Part shown: positions 25,409 to 35,064 of the stretch, one piece after another
Position numbering within the stretch: position 1 is the first letter of the stretch
How the letters are laid out: each line of letters starts with the position of its first letter
Assembly: GCA_900471525.1 (NCBI GenBank)
Contig: UCEZ01000063.1
Coordinates: forward strand, 1-64,000
Source: Hyphomicrobiales bacterium
GTDB taxonomy: Bacteria > Pseudomonadota > Alphaproteobacteria > Rhizobiales > Rhizobiaceae
DNA length: 64,000 nucleotides
Direction: 5' to 3'
Program-made: the position numbers and the translations under genes
The notes under the pieces: model-generated
Database searches by the model: none
Seen by the model: the letters and a program-made list of their open reading frames with translations, nothing else
Told to the model about the DNA's origin: nothing

Positions 25409-25435
25409 ATCGCGGGGGGATCCCTGCGATATTTT
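25409..25435 (+). terminator. Rho-independent terminator after D-aminopeptidase gene
   Basis: A 9-bp stem with one G-T pair (ATCGCGGGG against TCCCTGCGAT) has a 4-base loop and is followed by ATTTT. It begins about ten bases after the stop codon. The T-run overlaps the next IclR-type palindrome. Confidence 0.7.
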
Positions 25436-25447
25436 CGTGTGGCGAAA
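25433..25447. promoter_or_regulatory. IclR1 operator candidate, site 6
   Basis: TTTCGTG-T-GGCGAAA lies about 200 bases before the dipeptide-binding protein gene and just after the dap terminator. Confidence 0.55.
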
Positions 25448-25649
25448 CACTGGGGAGTTCCAGTGTTTCCGCCAGCTACCTAGGATGTGACTGTCTCGTC
25501 GAAGACGACAATAAACTGGGAACAATCGACAGCGCACCGCAAGACAGGAAACTCGATAGAATAGCCTATCCGGGGAGGCCCGCCGCGGGCCGAAACTCGG
25601 AATACTATTCTCTCTTGCCCGCTTTACGCTGGAACCAACGAGGGATTTC

Positions 25650-27317
25650 ATGTTGCACCATACTGTTTGCCGCGCCATCGCTATGGCGCTTCTCCTCACG
25701 TCAGCGACTGTTGGTGTTGCACGCGCGGAAGATAAGCCGAAAATTGGCGGAACGCTCCGCCTCGCAGCCGCGTCAGCGGCTGGGACAATCGACCCACATA
25801 TCAGCTATGAGACCGGATTTTATTGGCCGATTTTCTATGTCCTGAATGATGGTCTGGTCACGTTTCGCAAAGCTGCCGGCGAACCCAGCAACGACATCGT
25901 CCCCGATCTGGCCAGCGATATGCCTAAGATCTCTGAGGACGGAAAGACCTACACATTCAAGCTCCGAAAGGGCGTGAAATTCTCCAACGGGCAAGAGGTT
26001 ACGCTTCGTGATGTCGTTGCAAGCTTCGAGCGATTGTTCAAAGTCGGCAATCCCAATTCAAGCTTGTGGTATAGTGTTATCAAGGGTGGCGACAAATGCG
26101 TGGAAACACCCCCGACCTGCAGCCTTGCCGAAGGCGTCGTTGCCAACGAGGCCGATGGTACCGTTACATTTAATTTGACCCAGCCGGATGCCGATTTCCT
26201 CTACAAGCTCGCAGTGCCGTTCGGCTCCATATTGCCGGCCGACACTCAGCCAAGTGACCTCGGCACTACCCCGCCGGCTGCTACCGGGCCTTACATGATC
26301 ACAAGCTATGACCCTCAGCGGGGAATGGAACTGAAGCGCAATCCAGAGTTCAAAGTGTGGAATGAGGATGCCCAGCCGGACGGCTACGTCGATGAGATCA
26401 AGTATAGCTTTGGGGTCAAGCCGGAAGACGCCGTGACGGCAATCCAGAACGATCAGATGGATTGGATGTATGACAGTCCACCCGCAGACCGCCTCAAGGA
26501 AATTAGCAGCGAAAGCGCCGACCAGATTTACATTAATCCTTCTTTCGCGATGTATGCCGCGGAAATGAATACTAATATTGCTCCATTCAATAACAAGGAC
26601 GTTCGCCAGGCCCTCAACTTTGCGGTCAATCGGCGTGCTGCGATCAACATCTACGGAGGTCCGCGCCTTGCCGACGCAAATTGCCAGGTCCTTCCCGTCG
26701 ACTTTCCGGGGTACAAGGGCTATTGCCCCTATTCGAAGAACCCCGGAGAAAAGTGGGGCGGGCCTGACATGGAAAAAGCGAAAGCTCTGATGGAGCGGTC
26801 GGGCCAGATCGGCCAGAAAGTTACGGTCACCGTTGGTGACGCTGGCGTTGATCCGCAAACCGGTACCTATCTTGTCAGCGTTCTCAATGACCTCGGCCTC
26901 CAGGCGACTTTGAAGGTCATTTCCGCCAACATTCAGTGGACATACGCTCAAAACAGCAACAACAACGTCCAGATCACGTTGAACACTTTGTGGCAGGACT
27001 ATGCGGCGCCGGCAGACTTCCTACAGGTCCTATTTAACTGCAGTTCTTTCCACCCCGGTTCGGACGCGTCGCCGAATATTTCGGGCTATTGCAATAACGC
27101 AGTAGATGCAAAGATGGAGCAAGCGATGAAGGCGGCTCTGACCGACGTTGCCGCGTCCCATGAAATGTGGTCCGCAGTCGATCATGATATCACCGATGAT
27201 GCGCCCTGGGCCACCCTTTATTCGCCCAAGCTGCTCTATTTCGTCTCCAAACGCCTGAAGAATTTCACCTATAGCAATCAGGCACGAATGGTCTTTTCAA
27301 AGGTCTGGCTGGACTAA
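25650..27317 (+). CDS. Peptide ABC transporter substrate-binding protein (DppA/OppA family)
   Basis: The 555-residue protein has a signal peptide (AIAMALLLTSATVGVARA) and a family-5 solute-binding fold: GGTLRLAAASAAGTIDPHI, VPDLASDMPKISEDGKTYTFKLRKGVKFSNGQ, and TGPYMITSYDPQRGMELKRNPEF. It collects di- or oligopeptides in the periplasm and delivers them to the two permeases encoded next. Its gene heads the operon, preceded by a candidate IclR site. With the D-aminopeptidase gene immediately upstream, the cargo is likely to be D-residue-containing peptides, which is an inference. Confidence 0.9.
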   Translation: MLHHTVCRAIAMALLLTSATVGVARAEDKPKIGGTLRLAAASAAGTIDPHISYETGFYWPIFYVLNDGLVTFRKAAGEPSNDIVPDLASDMPKISEDGKTYTFKLRKGVKFSNGQEVTLRDVVASFERLFKVGNPNSSLWYSVIKGGDKCVETPPTCSLAEGVVANEADGTVTFNLTQPDADFLYKLAVPFGSILPADTQPSDLGTTPPAATGPYMITSYDPQRGMELKRNPEFKVWNEDAQPDGYVDEIKYSFGVKPEDAVTAIQNDQMDWMYDSPPADRLKEISSESADQIYINPSFAMYAAEMNTNIAPFNNKDVRQALNFAVNRRAAINIYGGPRLADANCQVLPVDFPGYKGYCPYSKNPGEKWGGPDMEKAKALMERSGQIGQKVTVTVGDAGVDPQTGTYLVSVLNDLGLQATLKVISANIQWTYAQNSNNNVQITLNTLWQDYAAPADFLQVLFNCSSFHPGSDASPNISGYCNNAVDAKMEQAMKAALTDVAASHEMWSAVDHDITDDAPWATLYSPKLLYFVSKRLKNFTYSNQARMVFSKVWLD

Positions 27318-27389
27318 AACGGCCGGCTACCAAAGCGTTGGCGACTAGGTATTTCTCAGCGCCTGGTCGCAGAATTTTCAGGGTAGAAA

Positions 27390-28532
27390 ATGACAACTGC
27401 GTCGAATACCTCCGCCGACCCCGCAAGCAAAGTGCCCGAGGCGGAACAACCGAATCAATTCAACGTGCAGATCGCCAATGGAGAGGCCAGCTCCGCTTTC
27501 GCTCAGAAGCGATTGTTTCAGCTCAGACCCAAAGACAAGGGCAACAATCCTAGAGGGCCGTGGAAGACGGCTTTCAGCCGTCTCTTGCGAGACAAGCTCG
27601 CTGTGGCGTCATTCGTGTTTTTGGCGGCCATCGTCCTGTCTACGGCCAGCGCGACATACTACGCCGATCACATCTCCCAGACAGATCCATTTCAGTCGAA
27701 TCTTGACGGCCAGATAGAAATAAACGGCGATCCGGCGGAAATCATGGCTGCCGATTCCGAAGGTCTCGGGCTTGGTGTAACACCCATCGGTCCAACGTGG
27801 ACAGGTCAATACCTGCTTGGGGCCGATGCCCAAGGTCGCGATGTTGCTGCACGCCTCCTATATGGCGGCCAGAACTCCCTTATTGTTGCGTTCGCATCAA
27901 CAGCGCTCTGTCTGGTGCTGGCAGGCGTCATAGGAACCGTTTCAGGGTTCCTCGGCGGCATCGTCGACACAATCCTTTCGAGACTCCTCGATATCATATG
28001 GGCCTTCCCAATTTATCTTCTGGCAATCTCGCTATCCATCGTTCTGATCAGCACGGGACTTCAGATCGGACCCTTTCACATCCCATCGAACAGTCTCCTT
28101 CTTCCCATTACAATCATTGGCGTTGTCTACGTCCCATATGTTGCGCGTCCAATTCGTGGGCAAGTCTTGACACTCGCGAAAAGCGACTTCGTGCTGGCCT
28201 CTGTCTGTTTGGGGATGCCAACGGCCAGGATTCTCGTTCGCGATATTCTCCCTAATGTCGTAACGACGCTCATCGTCTTTGCGCCAATTATGATGTCTCT
28301 CAGCATCTTGACCGAGTCGTCGCTCTCCTTCCTCTCGATCGGCGTTCAACCGCCGGCAGCCTCGTGGGGAACGATCATACAGGATGGTCAGGGACTTCTT
28401 TACACGCGGCCCTTAGTGGCTATCGCACCAGGTTTGGCCATTATCATAACCGTCCTTTGTCTGAACTTCCTGGGCGACGGAGTAAAGGATGCCTTCGACC
28501 CGAAGGCAAAACTACGCGTCGGAAAGGGTTGA
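27390..28532 (+). CDS. Peptide ABC permease (DppC/OppC family)
   Basis: The 380-residue permease has an unusually long cytoplasmic N-terminus of about 65 residues before the first helix (ASFVFLAAIVLSTASATYY). A periplasmic stretch follows, with LLGADAQGRDVAARLLYGGQNSL. The EAA-like loop is near SDFVLASVCLGMPTARILVRDILPNV, and the C-terminus has NFLGDGVKDAFDPK. It forms the channel with the DppB-like permease encoded three bases downstream. Here the C-type permease comes first, the reverse of the usual order. Confidence 0.9.
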   Translation: MTTASNTSADPASKVPEAEQPNQFNVQIANGEASSAFAQKRLFQLRPKDKGNNPRGPWKTAFSRLLRDKLAVASFVFLAAIVLSTASATYYADHISQTDPFQSNLDGQIEINGDPAEIMAADSEGLGLGVTPIGPTWTGQYLLGADAQGRDVAARLLYGGQNSLIVAFASTALCLVLAGVIGTVSGFLGGIVDTILSRLLDIIWAFPIYLLAISLSIVLISTGLQIGPFHIPSNSLLLPITIIGVVYVPYVARPIRGQVLTLAKSDFVLASVCLGMPTARILVRDILPNVVTTLIVFAPIMMSLSILTESSLSFLSIGVQPPAASWGTIIQDGQGLLYTRPLVAIAPGLAIIITVLCLNFLGDGVKDAFDPKAKLRVGKG

Positions 28533-28535
28533 TCA

Positions 28536-29510
28536 ATGCTGTTGGCTGTCCTCAGGCGCGCATTCGACATGGTCTTCGTCATGTTCGGGATCAGTGTCAT
28601 CGCCTTTTTGATCTTCTTCGCAACACCCGGTTCAGACCCGTCTGCCCGCATCGCCGGCAGGAACGCAACCCCGGAGATGCTTGCGCAGGTTCGTATAGCT
28701 TTTGGTTTCGATCGCCCACTCTATGTTCAGTATGGGCGACTGATGCAGCGATTGTTCATCGCACAAGACCTCACGTCCTTCGTCAACCGGGGCCAAAAGG
28801 TCGTCCCGGCGGTCTTGCAGGCAACTCCGGTCACGCTGTGCCTGGTCTTTGGAGCGGCTGTTATCTGGCTCACCGCCGGAATTAGCCTGGGCATCGTGGC
28901 GACGGTCTTTCGGGGAACAATCATCGACAAGTCCCTGATGCTGCTAGCACTAGCGGGCGTGTCGATGCCCGTATTCTGGGTTGGATCGGTGATGAACCTG
29001 ATAACCCAGTCACGTTTCCATGACACGTGGCTGTTTAGCTGGGTTCCTGGCCTTGGCTATACTTCATTTTTTGAAAGTCCGTCGCTCTGGTTCAAGACGC
29101 TGGTCATTCCATGGTTCACGCTGTCGGTCCTCTTCATCGGCCTCTATGCTCGCGTCCTTAGGGCGAGCCTTTCCGAGAGCTACCAGGAGGACTATGTCCG
29201 AACCGCGCGTGCGAAAGGACTTTCAGAATCGCGTATCATGGTCCGCCACGCGTTGCGAACCTCGCTCATCACATTGCTTTCGATGTTCGGCCTGGATTTC
29301 GGCGCCCTCGTTGGCGGCGGGGCAATCCTCACCGAGGTCGTATTTAACCTTCCAGGTATCGGCCGGCTCACCTATCAGGCCCTTCAAAATCTCGACCTCC
29401 CTTTCATCATGGCGACGGTCATGTATTCGACTTTCTTCGTAGTTCTCGCCAATGCGCTCGTCGATGTTGCCTATGCTTGGCTGGATCCTCGCGTGTGCGA
29501 CGCAAGGTAG
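28536..29510 (+). CDS. Peptide ABC permease (DppB/OppB family)
   Basis: The 324-residue permease begins with a helix (VFVMFGISVIAFLIFFA) followed by the periplasmic PGSDPSARIAG motif of DppB-type proteins. The EAA loop DYVRTARAKGLSESRIMVRHALRTSL lies near residue 215, followed by GGGAILTEVVFNLPGIG. It is packed between the other permease and the first ATPase and completes the transmembrane part of the peptide importer. Confidence 0.92.
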   Translation: MLLAVLRRAFDMVFVMFGISVIAFLIFFATPGSDPSARIAGRNATPEMLAQVRIAFGFDRPLYVQYGRLMQRLFIAQDLTSFVNRGQKVVPAVLQATPVTLCLVFGAAVIWLTAGISLGIVATVFRGTIIDKSLMLLALAGVSMPVFWVGSVMNLITQSRFHDTWLFSWVPGLGYTSFFESPSLWFKTLVIPWFTLSVLFIGLYARVLRASLSESYQEDYVRTARAKGLSESRIMVRHALRTSLITLLSMFGLDFGALVGGGAILTEVVFNLPGIGRLTYQALQNLDLPFIMATVMYSTFFVVLANALVDVAYAWLDPRVCDAR

Positions 29511-29519
29511 GTGACCGTC

Positions 29520-30533
29520 ATGTCAGACAATATTCTTGAAATCCGAGATCTCACGGTCGGCTTCCGTACCGAACAGGGACCCGTCGAGATTCTCAAAGGC
29601 GTCTCCTTTGACGTGAAGGCCGGTGAAATCGTCAGCGTCGTCGGCGAGTCAGGGTCCGGAAAGAGCATGACGTCGTTGGCGGTCATGCGTCTGATTACCG
29701 ACCCGAATGCCATGATCAGCGGAACGATACGCTACAAGGGACGCAATCTTCCAGGTCTCTCGGCCAGGGAAATGCGAAAGCTCCGCGGCAGACAGATCGC
29801 GATGATTTTTCAAGATCCCATGACTGCCTTGACGCCCGTTCACACGATTGGATGGCAAATTGCCGAACAGATGCGGGTTCACCTCGGCCTGGGCGCAAAG
29901 GTTGCCCGCAAGCGCTCGGTCGAACTCCTTGGCAAGATGGGCATCCCCGATCCCGAGCGCGCTTACGACCGCTATCCACATCATCTGTCGGGCGGGATGC
30001 GCCAACGTGCAATGATTGCGATGGCAATCAGCTGCGATCCTGCAATTCTCATTGCTGACGAGCCAACCACTGCGCTCGACGTTACCGTGCAGGCACAGAT
30101 CCTCGATCTATTGCAGGATCTGCGCCGCGAATATGGATCATCGATTATCCTCATCACCCATGACATGGGAGTTGTATCGACAATCGCCGACAGGGTCCTT
30201 GTCATGTATTCCGGGCGGATAATTGAACACGGCGCAAAGAGTGATCTTCTGGATAAACCGCAGCATCCCTACACGTTGGGTCTGATGCGCTCTATCCCGC
30301 CAATGACGGGGGAACGACCTCGGCGACTGCCTTCAATACCGGGCAGTCCACCCCTGCCTGGAAAGCGGCCAGAGGGATGCTCGTTTCGGCCACGCTGTGA
30401 ATTCAGCTTCTCGAAATGTAGCGCAGTCCCTCCCCTCTATCGATGTAACGAGCAGTTCGCGGCATGTTTTCTGGCGGAACATGGTTCCCATCAATGGCAA
30501 CGGAACTTGGCTGAGGAAAGAACCGCAAAATGA
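29520..30533 (+). CDS. Peptide ABC ATPase (DppD/OppD family)
   Basis: The roughly 337-residue ATPase has Walker A GESGSGKSM (the usual final Thr/Ser region reads SMT), the signature LSGGMRQRAMIAMAI, Walker B ILIADEPTTALDVT and the switch His in ITHD. The C-terminal oligopeptide-type extension has four cysteines in a CSFRPRCEFSFSKC context, an FeS- or metal-like motif common in OppD/DppD proteins. The ATG at 29520 is favoured by GGTAGG upstream; a GTG nine bases earlier is the alternative. It works as a heterodimer with the next ATPase. Confidence 0.9.
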   Translation: MSDNILEIRDLTVGFRTEQGPVEILKGVSFDVKAGEIVSVVGESGSGKSMTSLAVMRLITDPNAMISGTIRYKGRNLPGLSAREMRKLRGRQIAMIFQDPMTALTPVHTIGWQIAEQMRVHLGLGAKVARKRSVELLGKMGIPDPERAYDRYPHHLSGGMRQRAMIAMAISCDPAILIADEPTTALDVTVQAQILDLLQDLRREYGSSIILITHDMGVVSTIADRVLVMYSGRIIEHGAKSDLLDKPQHPYTLGLMRSIPPMTGERPRRLPSIPGSPPLPGKRPEGCSFRPRCEFSFSKCSAVPPLYRCNEQFAACFLAEHGSHQWQRNLAEERTAK

Positions 30534-31504
30534 GCACACCTTTGTTTCGCGCCACCGACGTTTCGAAATCATTCCCAATCGGCGGTTATTTTCAAAAAGG
30601 CGGCCGACGTAGGGTGCGAATTCTAAATGAAGTATCACTGGATGTTTACGAAGGGGAGACCTTAGGCCTTGTCGGAGAATCCGGCTCGGGGAAATCCACT
30701 CTTGGTCGTACCCTTTTGCGGCTGTACGACGCAGACAGCGGAAAGATTGAGTTCGACAACCTTGATATCTCGACCAAAAACCGGCGTGAGCTCAGACCCT
30801 TGCGCTCGAAGATGCAGATGATCTTTCAGGACCCCTATTCGTCGCTCAATCCTCGGCGCAGAATTGGAGACCTGATCGCCGATCCGATCCGTATCCACGG
30901 TCACGCGAGCGAGCGCGAGATCCATGTCAGGCTTCGTGAACTCATGGATATGGTCGGACTGTCCCACAGCTTCCTGACCCGCTACCCACACGAGTTTTCA
31001 GGTGGGCAGCGCCAGCGAATTGGCATCGCTCGCGCGATCGCGCTCAAGCCGAAGTTCATCGTCGCCGACGAAGCGGTGTCCGCGCTCGACGTGTCTGTTC
31101 AGGCGCAGGTCATCAATCTGCTTATGGATCTTCAAGACGAGCTAGGGCTGACCTATCTCTTCATTGCGCACGATTTGAGTGTGGTAAGACAGATATCAAC
31201 GCGTACGGCCGTCATGTATCTCGGCGGGATAGTCGAAATAGGCATGACAGATGACGTCATGCACAACCCGGCTCATCCCTATACAGCAGCGTTGATATCA
31301 TCGGTCCCAAGCCACGATTCGATCATGTCGAAATCGCCGCGCATCAAATTGCAAGGCGATCCACCGAGCCCGTTGATGCCCCCGAGCGGCTGCCGGTTCC
31401 ACACACGGTGTCCCTTTGCAACAGACAAATGTGCCGCTGAGGTCCCGTTCCCACATGACGTTGGCTCAGGCCGTTCGGTCGCATGCCATTTCCCCATCAG
31501 CTAG
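30530..31504 (+). CDS. Peptide ABC ATPase (DppF/OppF family)
   Basis: The 324-residue ATPase has Walker A GESGSGKST, signature FSGGQRQRIGIARAIA, Walker B FIVADEAVSALDVSVQAQ and a C-terminal peptide-transporter extension (PSGCRFHTRCPFATDKC). The Walker B reads DEAVSAL where DEPVSAL is usual; both are seen in this family. Its start overlaps the dppD-like stop codon (ATGA), so the operon is coupled. It is the last intact gene before the decayed Ldh2-type gene and the IS66 elements. Confidence 0.9.
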   Translation: MSTPLFRATDVSKSFPIGGYFQKGGRRRVRILNEVSLDVYEGETLGLVGESGSGKSTLGRTLLRLYDADSGKIEFDNLDISTKNRRELRPLRSKMQMIFQDPYSSLNPRRRIGDLIADPIRIHGHASEREIHVRLRELMDMVGLSHSFLTRYPHEFSGGQRQRIGIARAIALKPKFIVADEAVSALDVSVQAQVINLLMDLQDELGLTYLFIAHDLSVVRQISTRTAVMYLGGIVEIGMTDDVMHNPAHPYTAALISSVPSHDSIMSKSPRIKLQGDPPSPLMPPSGCRFHTRCPFATDKCAAEVPFPHDVGSGRSVACHFPIS

Positions 31505-31554
31505 CAGCTGAGCCTCAAAAAGATTAGAAATGGAACTGCGTGGACACCTGATCG

Positions 31555-31906
31555 TCACGGAAGCGAGACTGACGTACTCAATCCTTACGTTTTTGATTTT
31601 GCGACATCGATTGCCGGGCGCGGCGAAATCGAGTTGTTTCGTAAGGCTGGCCGCCCGTACCTGACGGTTGGGCAATCGATTGCAATGGGCTGTCCACCAA
31701 CGACCCCGCGATAGCACTCCATGGTACGATGTTGGTATTTGGAGGGCACAAGGGCTCCGCGATAAGTACAATGATCGAGCTACTTGCCGGCGTCATGCTT
31801 GGGGATCTGAATAGCCCGGAGCTTCTCTTATCTCGGCGGCACGGCTCTGGAGCCGAAGCACGAAGAACTCATTGTCACATTCTCCCCTGAGAAATTTTCG
31901 TCAGGC
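31555..31906 (+). pseudogene. Frameshifted and truncated Ldh2/DpkA-family oxidoreductase
   Basis: Conserved pieces of the malate/L-lactate dehydrogenase (Ldh2) family appear in order but in different frames: VFDFATSIAGRGEIELF first, then LSTNDPAIALHGTMLVFGGHKGSAIS with MIELLAGVMLGD, and finally EELIVTFSPEKFSSG. The last piece stops at the left end of the IS66 element. This family includes delta-1-piperideine/pyrroline-2-carboxylate reductases that act in D-lysine and D-proline catabolism, which fits the surrounding genes. The 5' half is absent and the 3' end is cut by the insertion. Confidence 0.65.
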
Positions 31907-32061
31907 ATAAGCGCGATTTTCGCAGCACGTTGACGTGCTTGGTTAGGCTGTGACGTAAGCGTTGTTTTGCCCCCACCTTACGGATCAGTGGTACGCGCTC
32001 ATTTCCATGCGCGTTGACGCGGGCCGTTTGACGGGGCGCGCTGTCAGACGGCTGCATCGGA

Positions 32062-33686
32062 TCAGGCTGCGGCGGTTTTGGCGAAGTTGGCGGGGAGCAG
32101 ATCGGTGATGTGGGCGTCGGTTGGGCGCAGTGGCAATTCCGTGAGGATGTGGCGCAGATAGGCCAATGGCTCGATGCCGCAGGGCTCGGCAGGTCAGCAT
32201 CAGGCTGTAGACGACAAGCACTGGCCCTGGCTCCGTCCACGGTGTCGCTGAACAGCCATGATTTTCTTCCAGTGGCAAAAATCCTGATATCGCGTTCGAG
32301 AAGGTTGTTATCGATCGGCATCCTGCCGTCTTCTGTATAGCGCGTCAGGTACTCCCATTGGTTCAGGGTGTAGGACACCGCATCGCCAAGCTTGGTATCG
32401 GGCAAGACCTTCGGCGCGATGTCGTCGAGCCATGCCTTGAGAGCGTTCAGGATGGGGACGCTGTGTTGCTGGCGGAAGCGGTGGATGCAGTGATCACGCG
32501 TTTCGCCCTTGTCCGGCTTCTCATTGTGCGCCCGGCTTTCAATCCGGTAGAGCTGTTCGAAGAACTTCAGCGCCTGCTCCGGCGGGCCGCCGCCTTTCTT
32601 CCTTGCCTTGAGCGCATCGACAAAGCGCCGTCTGGAATGGGCCATGCATCCCAGATGGGTAGCCCCTGCCAGCGTGCGCCAGGCGGTGTAGCCATCGCTC
32701 ATCAATATCCCGTGGTAATCGCCGAGGAATGCCTGCGGGTACATCTGGCTGCGGCCGGGTTGATAATCGAGAAGCACGATCGGCTCGTCGCTGTCCTCGC
32801 CGCTGCGATATGCCCACATGAATGATGTGCTGGTGGCCTCTCGATCCTTTTCCTTCAGCACCTGAACCGTCGTCTCGTCGCCATGGATGAGAGGCTGCGA
32901 TCTGAGCCGCAGCTTCAGTGCGTCATAGATGCGGGAGAGATGCCTCTCGCTTGAGCCGATCACCCAGTGGCCCAGAGCGCCACGGCTGACGGGAACGCCG
33001 GCACGCTCGAAGGCCTGGGCCAGACGGTAGAGCGGCGTGCCGTCAACGCATTTATGAACAAGAGCAAATGCCAGCGTCGAGGCCGTGGCGATGCTGCCCG
33101 GCAAGGGCTGCGTGGGCATCGGCGCGATGACAACGGGCGTGTTGATCCCGGTGCGATCACAATGGCGGCAGGCATATTTGAACCGCAAATTCTGCAGGAC
33201 CTTGGCCTTCACCTCGATATGAAGCTGCTCAGTTACGGCCTCACCCATGCGATGCATCTGGTGGCGGCAGCAAGGACAGGCCTTCTGGTCGTCGGCAAGA
33301 TCATACTCGACGCGCTCGCGCGGCAGGTGTTCCGGCAGAGGCTTGCGGCCACGCTTCTTCCCCTCCGACTTCTCGATCGTCGCAAAGCCGGTGTCCGGCA
33401 AGTCGACGGCCTCGCCATCTTCGCTGGCGTCGTCGTCTTCATCGGCAACCTGCTCGGCTTCATTGAAGAGGCGATCCACGTGCTTTTCGCTTCTCGGCGC
33501 AAAACGATGCAGCTGCGCCAGCGCCAGTTCTTCCTCAAGCTTGATCAGTCGGGCGCTGAGCGCTTCTTTCTCGGCTTTCAGCGAGGCGATTTCGGCAGCA
33601 TTGGCCGCCAACTGCGCCATCAGTTCTGCAATGCTGGGATCGCCGGTTCGAGTCATCGTAGTTTTGAATCTGAACCGTTTTGCCAC
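32062..33686 (-). pseudogene. tnpC: IS66 transposase TnpC, frameshifted near C-terminus
   Basis: The frame shows the IS66 TnpC order: coiled coil with repeated LKAEKEALSARLIKLEEELA, a zinc-ribbon-like CPCCRH region, the DDE domain beginning at HGDETTVQVL, and YLTRYTEDGRMPIDNNLLERDIR. After KSWLFSDTVDGARAS the expected ending VVYSLMLTCRA and then CGIEPLAYLRHILTELPLRPTDAHITDLLP occurs in two successive other frames, so two single-base insertions are likely. The end given is the stop in the restored frame; the unrestored frame runs on to 31875, beyond the element end. Confidence 0.8.
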
Positions 33687-33710
33687 GTCAACCGCAGACG
33701 TCGAGAGCTG

Positions 33711-34064
33711 TCAGCCTGCGATCTGATATTGCCGCACAGGGTGGCGCACCATGGCGTCGATATCGATGCCGTCGAGAATCCAATGGAGCTGCTCGGTCGA
33801 AAGCGCCACCACCGCCGTCTCCCGGCGCGGCCATCGGAACTTGTCTTCGGTCAGCCGCTTCAGCACCATCACAAAACCGGACCGATCGAAGAACAACAAC
33901 TTCATCCGGTCGCGGCGGCGATTGCAAAAGGCAAAGACCGCAGGCGCAAACGGGTCGAGTTCCATCGTCTCCTGCACCAGGACCGCAAGGCTGTTGATGC
34001 CGGCGCGAAAGTCGATCGGTTCGCGATGCAGAAAGACCCTGAGATCAGCGCCCAGTCTGAACAT
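33711..34064 (-). CDS. tnpB: IS66 accessory protein TnpB (Orf2)
   Basis: The 117-residue protein matches IS66 Orf2: VFLHREPIDFRAGINSLAVLV, then FAFCNRRRDRMKLLFFDRSGFVMVLKRLTEDKF. It is required for transposition of IS66 elements, but its biochemical role is unclear. It overlaps the 3' end of tnpA by 20 bases in a different frame, as is usual in this family. The frame is intact. Confidence 0.92.
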   Translation of the reverse strand: MFRLGADLRVFLHREPIDFRAGINSLAVLVQETMELDPFAPAVFAFCNRRRDRMKLLFFDRSGFVMVLKRLTEDKFRWPRRETAVVALSTEQLHWILDGIDIDAMVRHPVRQYQIAG

Positions 34065-34503
34065 GGCCCAATGCTCCGATGATCGCCGTCAATGCATCCA
34101 CATCACCGTATTCCAGCGTCAGCTTCACCCCGTTCGGCAGCGACGCGCTGATTGTGGAAGAACCTGACAGACGGGCCGTCTTCTCGAGTGACGCTGGCTG
34201 TTCTTCACTACACGCAACCGGCATCTCCAGCGAGCAGGTCCCGACAGACAGGCCGCAGTCTGCTGCAACGACCGGGATAAACCGCGAGCCTGTAGGTACC
34301 GTAGACAAGCCAGCCTCCCTGGCATCCTTGACCCATTTGCGCAGAAGGTTGGCATTGATCCCATACGCAAGCGCAAGGCCTGATATCGACACACGAGGTT
34401 CAAGGCAGGCCGCAACAAGCCGCTCTTTCGAGCCTGGATCATAGCGCCGCCGACCATCACGCCCCACCAACCGCACCCGCAGTTTCTGCTCTTCATCACT
34501 CAT
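34045..34503 (-). CDS. tnpA: IS66 accessory protein TnpA (HTH)
   Basis: The 152-residue protein has an N-terminal transposase-type HTH (KERLVAACLEPRVSISGLALAYGINANLLRKWVKDA, about 27-63) and a weakly conserved C-terminal part ending SLEYGDVDALTAIIGAL. It is the promoter-proximal gene of the IS66 element. The 8-bp inverted repeat between it and the element end may form part of its promoter or operator. Confidence 0.9.
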   Translation of the reverse strand: MSDEEQKLRVRLVGRDGRRRYDPGSKERLVAACLEPRVSISGLALAYGINANLLRKWVKDAREAGLSTVPTGSRFIPVVAADCGLSVGTCSLEMPVACSEEQPASLEKTARLSGSSTISASLPNGVKLTLEYGDVDALTAIIGALGHVQTGR

Positions 34504-34632
34504 ATTTGGTGTCCACCTATTTTAAGTGGACACTTCATGCGGCAGAGACATCAATGCGAAAAGGTGCTGGGAAATTTGCGCTTACGATCAGTGTGCGATT
34601 GTTGATGTTGTGGCCGAACGAGGCTCCGACAT

Positions 34633-35064
34633 ATGACGATTACAGGGTTTACGCATAGCACCAGTGCGGACGCGCCGGTGCAACGGTTTGAGGTTTTCAC
34701 TGGAGCGGGCCGCCGGCGCGACTGGAGCGACGAGGAGAAGGACCAAATCCTCGCCGAGAGCTATAGCGGCGAGATGTCGGTCAGCGCTGTTGCGCGGCGG
34801 CATGGTTTATCGCCGGGGCAATTGTTCACTTGGCGGCGGCAGGCGCGTGAGCAAAGGGAGCCAGCCGTGCCGCCGATGTTTGTGCCTGCGGTAATTGATC
34901 GCGCGGCAGAGCCACCTCCGCCACGGCGAAAGACGATAACGAGGCAAGCACCTTCCATTGCGGCAATCGAGCTGGAGGTTGGCGGCGCGATCGTCAGGAT
35001 CGCATCTGGCACGGACAGCGCAACCATTGCCGCCGTGATCCAGGCCTTGAAGGCGCAGTCGTGA
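34633..35064 (+). CDS. IS66 TnpA-type HTH protein of second element
   Basis: The 143-residue protein has an HTH (WSDEEKDQILAESYSGEMSVSAVARRHGLSPGQLFTWRRQA, about 33-72) and a C-terminal IELEVGGAIVRIASGTDSATIAAVIQALKA tail, typical of the ISRm14-like TnpA group. The frame is intact even though the rest of the element is lost. It is unlikely to have a function without TnpB and TnpC. Confidence 0.85.
   Translation: MTITGFTHSTSADAPVQRFEVFTGAGRRRDWSDEEKDQILAESYSGEMSVSAVARRHGLSPGQLFTWRRQAREQREPAVPPMFVPAVIDRAAEPPPPRRKTITRQAPSIAAIELEVGGAIVRIASGTDSATIAAVIQALKAQS

Larger units (their letters stand above)
31907..34585 (-). mobile_element. IS66-family insertion sequence (near full length)
   Basis: The element carries tnpA, tnpB and tnpC in IS66 order on the minus strand. 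Its ends look like terminal inverted repeats. The right end, read inwards from 34585, starts GTAAGCGCAAATTTCCCAGC; the left end from 31907 reads ATAAGCGCGATTTTCGCAGC and agrees at most positions. The total of about 2.68 kb is typical. The 8-bp flanks do not form a clear target duplication. A perfect GTGTCCAC-N9-GTGGACAC inverted repeat (34509-34533) lies just before tnpA. The tnpC frame is broken, so the copy is probably immobile on its own. Confidence 0.8.

Noticed and set aside
31875-32061. The C-terminal extension of TnpC in its unrestored frame
   Set aside because: It runs past the left end of the IS element and matches no IS66 C-terminus; the expected tail is found in other frames.
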